DNA of 16,055 bases from the NCBI GenBank assembly GCA_963751355.1, contig CAVVVS010000033.1, positions 1 through 16,055 of the forward strand, in the 5' to 3' direction. Positions 13,817 through 16,055 of the stretch are shown piece by piece. The position numbers were made by a program, and so were the translations under genes. Numbering within the stretch: position 1 is the first letter of the stretch; every line of letters begins with the position of its first letter. The stretch comes from CAVVVS01 sp963751355. Its GTDB lineage: Bacteria > Bacteroidota > Ignavibacteria > Ignavibacteriales > Ignavibacteriaceae. The notes below the pieces were generated by a model that made no database searches, was not told the DNA's origin, and was given only the letters and a program-made list of their open reading frames with translations.

Positions 13817-16055
13817 TCAGTTTGCGTTTATTAAAACTTCATCAATGTTTTTATTAATAGGCAGCTTTATTTTAAATGTACTTCCAACTCCCGGCTTGCT
13901 TTCAAGAGATACTTTCCCGCCCATTAAATCAGTATATTTTTTTACTAATGTTAAGCCCAGGCCGGTTCCCTGGAATTTTCTGCCGTATCCTTCGCTTGCC
14001 TGCCTGAAAGGTTCAAATATTACTCCTTGCAGATCCTCCGATACACCGATGCCGGTATCACGCACTTCTATTACCGCATAGCCCTTTTCCCGCTTTGATA
14101 TTAATGTTATTTTACCTGTTTCTGTATAATTTATTGCGTTGCTTAAAAGATTACTTATTATTGAAACAAACATATCTTTATCTATGCATGCATTTAATAT
14201 TCCTTCTTCGAATTCAAAATTTATTGATATGCTTTTTTCTTCAGCTGCTGCTTTATATAAATTTATCTGCTTGCTTATATGTTTAATTAAATCCTGTTCT
14301 TTAAAATTAATCTGCTGCTTTTCAGATTCTAATTTGGAAATATTGAGTATGTTGTCAAAGGTTGAGTTCAATCTTTCACCGCTGGTACTTATAGCTTTTG
14401 CCATTTTAATTAATTCTTTATCCTCTAACTCATTCGACAAAAACTCGGCATACCCCAATATGCCTATAAGCGGAGTGCGAAGTTCATGACTCATATTGGC
14501 AAGAAAGCTGGACTTAAGTCTGTTCATTTCTTCGGCGTTCTCTTTTGCCTCAATCAATTCTTTCTCATAATATTTTTGTCCCGTAATATTCCTGGCAATT
14601 CCTATTATAGCATAAGGTTTTCCATCTTTATCCAGCCTGACTCCGGTGGTTTCAATAAAAATTTCTCTTCCTTTTTTTGTTTGTAGCCTATATTCTTGCG
14701 GAGCTTTATTTACACCATTTGCTATTACATACTCAATATTTTTAGCGGCTATTGGTAAATCAATTGGTGATAATATATCAGAAAGTTTTAAATTTTTAGA
14801 TTCTTCGGCTATATAACCAAAAAGATTCAATGCCTGGACGTTTGCTTCAAGAATTCGTCCTTCCAAATCAAAAATATAAATTAGCTCGAGTGAAGAATTA
14901 AAAATTGCATCGTATCTTTTTTCGCTTATTCGCAGGGCTTCTTCTGTCTTCATATGCCCGGTGGTTTGACCCAATCTTTCTGAAATTAGGTTCAGTAGAT
15001 CTCTTTCTTCCTTTAGAAAGGGGCCTTCGTCTATTTGGGCTCTCTCCTCCAAATAGAATATTTCAATATTGCCGGCTTTCTTGCCATTAATCTTAATGTC
15101 CGTCGACTGTTTCCACATTGTTTCTTTAAAATTGCTAGTTTTATATTCGTCCTTGTCAATCATAATTCTGGCGCAGCAAATTTCGGGATATTGCCATCCG
15201 GACGGTATCGTCCTGACGATTCGATTAAACATCTCATTTAAGGTAATATCAGCAGTTTCAAAGATCGATGCTATAGTGAATAGGCAGGTTAGTTCTTTAA
15301 CTCTCTCCTTGAGGTTATAAGTAAGAACATCTTTTTCTTTCTCTGCTTGTTTACGCTCTGTAATATCGCGGCAGCTGCTGTATATTAATCCATTCGGCAG
15401 CAATACTGCGTTTAAATCTACAGACACAAAAGTATTGTCCACCCTTCTCAGAGAAATGTCTGTAAATAGACGGCCCTTGCCAGCCTCCTGTCTGAAATAT
15501 TCCATATACTTCTCAACTTCATCCGGCGGTGAGAGATCTATGATGTTCATGGTCATAAGCTTTTCCTGAGTATAACCCAGCAAACCGGAAGCGGCTTGAT
15601 TTATATAAACATAATTGCCCTGTTTATCCGTGATGAGAATAGCGTCAGCCGAATTCTCGGTGATGGTTCGGAATTTTTCTTCACTTTCTTTAATTTGTTT
15701 TTCATTTGTTACTCTTTTAAAAGCAATTCCGATTGTCGCGCCGATTTCCTGCATTGTCTGAATAAGCTCAGATGTAAACATGCTGGTACGTTTATCATTT
15801 AGTTGAAGTAAACCTATAACGTCCTTGCCGGAATGAATCGGGATTAACGCTATAGATTCATAACCTTCTAGGTTACAGTTGTTAAGTACGTTGGTTTGAA
15901 GCTCTTTCTCGGGAGTGGAAGACGTATCCTGTTTTGTTATAGAATTAGTCCAAAAACTTCCTCCCTTTGTATAAAACGGGAGTGACGGATCGGTGTGGCC
16001 GGAGATTACATTGCCGCATTTACATTCCAAAAGCGGATTACCGTCAGTATCATAA
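13817..16055 (-). CDS. GAF/PAS sensor histidine kinase (kinase A), start beyond window
   Basis: The frame is open through the right edge of the window (YDTDGNPLLECKCGN), so the N-terminus is missing; the TTG at 16030 is not a real start. Counting from the edge, 745 residues are visible: a GAF domain at about 1-120 (GSFWTNS, IPIHSGKDVIGLLQLND), PAS at about 130-235, a second GAF at about 250-375 (KELTCLFTIASIFETADI), PAS at about 385-500, HisKA with H523 in MSHELRTPLIGILGYAE, and a HATPase with N box (NLLSNAINYTE), G1 (DTGIGV), F (FEPFRQASEG) and G2 (GTGLGLTLV) boxes. No membrane segment is seen in the visible part. The second GAF and the kinase core are close paralogues of those in kinase B. 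It is followed after 11 bases by receiver A, its likely partner. The total length is unknown; more sensor domains may lie upstream. Confidence 0.94.
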   Translation of the reverse strand, partial: YDTDGNPLLECKCGNVISGHTDPSLPFYTKGGSFWTNSITKQDTSSTPEKELQTNVLNNCNLEGYESIALIPIHSGKDVIGLLQLNDKRTSMFTSELIQTMQEIGATIGIAFKRVTNEKQIKESEEKFRTITENSADAILITDKQGNYVYINQAASGLLGYTQEKLMTMNIIDLSPPDEVEKYMEYFRQEAGKGRLFTDISLRRVDNTFVSVDLNAVLLPNGLIYSSCRDITERKQAEKEKDVLTYNLKERVKELTCLFTIASIFETADITLNEMFNRIVRTIPSGWQYPEICCARIMIDKDEYKTSNFKETMWKQSTDIKINGKKAGNIEIFYLEERAQIDEGPFLKEERDLLNLISERLGQTTGHMKTEEALRISEKRYDAIFNSSLELIYIFDLEGRILEANVQALNLFGYIAEESKNLKLSDILSPIDLPIAAKNIEYVIANGVNKAPQEYRLQTKKGREIFIETTGVRLDKDGKPYAIIGIARNITGQKYYEKELIEAKENAEEMNRLKSSFLANMSHELRTPLIGILGYAEFLSNELEDKELIKMAKAISTSGERLNSTFDNILNISKLESEKQQINFKEQDLIKHISKQINLYKAAAEEKSISINFEFEEGILNACIDKDMFVSIISNLLSNAINYTETGKITLISKREKGYAVIEVRDTGIGVSEDLQGVIFEPFRQASEGYGRKFQGTGLGLTLVKKYTDLMGGKVSLESKPGVGSTFKIKLPINKNIDEVLINAN

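Noticed and set aside
16028..16030. TTG at 16030 as start of kinase A
   Set aside because: The frame continues open to the window edge and encodes the expected GAF lead-in (DGNPLLECKCGN), so the gene is cut by the window boundary.
4106..16055. CRISPR-like or tandem repeat array in the kinase cluster
   Set aside because: The recurring short sequences are PAS-end codons spaced by roughly 350-400 bases of coding sequence, not direct repeats with unique spacers.

Overview
The window most likely comes from an AT-rich member of the Bacteroidota/Ignavibacteriota (FCB) group. The best evidence is a secreted protein ending in a type IX secretion C-terminal sorting domain with the NYPNPFNPSTSIQYS signature, plus a degraded second copy of such a tail, a Bacteroidota-style secreted basic protein, and large PAS-rich hybrid-type kinases with stand-alone receiver proteins. 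An Ignavibacteria-like genome is my best guess, but this is inference from motifs only. I saw no rRNA, tRNA, CRISPR array or transposase.

Layout. Positions 1-751 hold no solid gene: a possible promoter, a hairpin over a strong ribosome binding site, a 29-residue small ORF, the eroded end of a type IX cargo gene and a strong bidirectional terminator. Position 752-1702 (minus) is a clear NmrA/HSCARG (NMRAL1-like) NAD(P)-binding protein. A 447-base gap follows with a direct repeat that may be an operator and a 35-codon gene remnant. Two exported proteins follow on the minus strand: a small basic protein of unknown role (2150-2662) and a DUF3494 ice-binding-like adhesin with a type IX sorting tail (2715-3806).

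From 4106 to the right edge everything is on the minus strand and concerns two-component signalling. In transcription order (right to left) it reads: kinase A (GAF-PAS-GAF-PAS-HisKA-HATPase, start beyond the window), receiver A, an orphan histidine-kinase tail fragment, kinase B (10 PAS domains plus one GAF, 1660 residues, soluble), receiver B, and kinase C (membrane kinase with about 8 transmembrane segments and an extracytoplasmic sensor). Kinase C is split by a one-base frameshift inside a PAS domain. Short gaps suggest one operon.

Kinase/receiver pairs A and B are paralogous copies: the 3' ends of the two receiver genes and about 50 bases beyond them form an ungapped 102-base repeat at about 91% identity. 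Kinase B contains one PAS domain of about 53% GC inside a gene of roughly 35-40% GC, which points to recent domain-level import. Neither receiver has an output domain, so the cluster probably works as a phosphorelay or protein-interaction switch whose final target lies elsewhere. The most interesting aspects are the signs of kinase evolution in progress: module duplication, domain import, a leftover kinase tail, and a frameshift.
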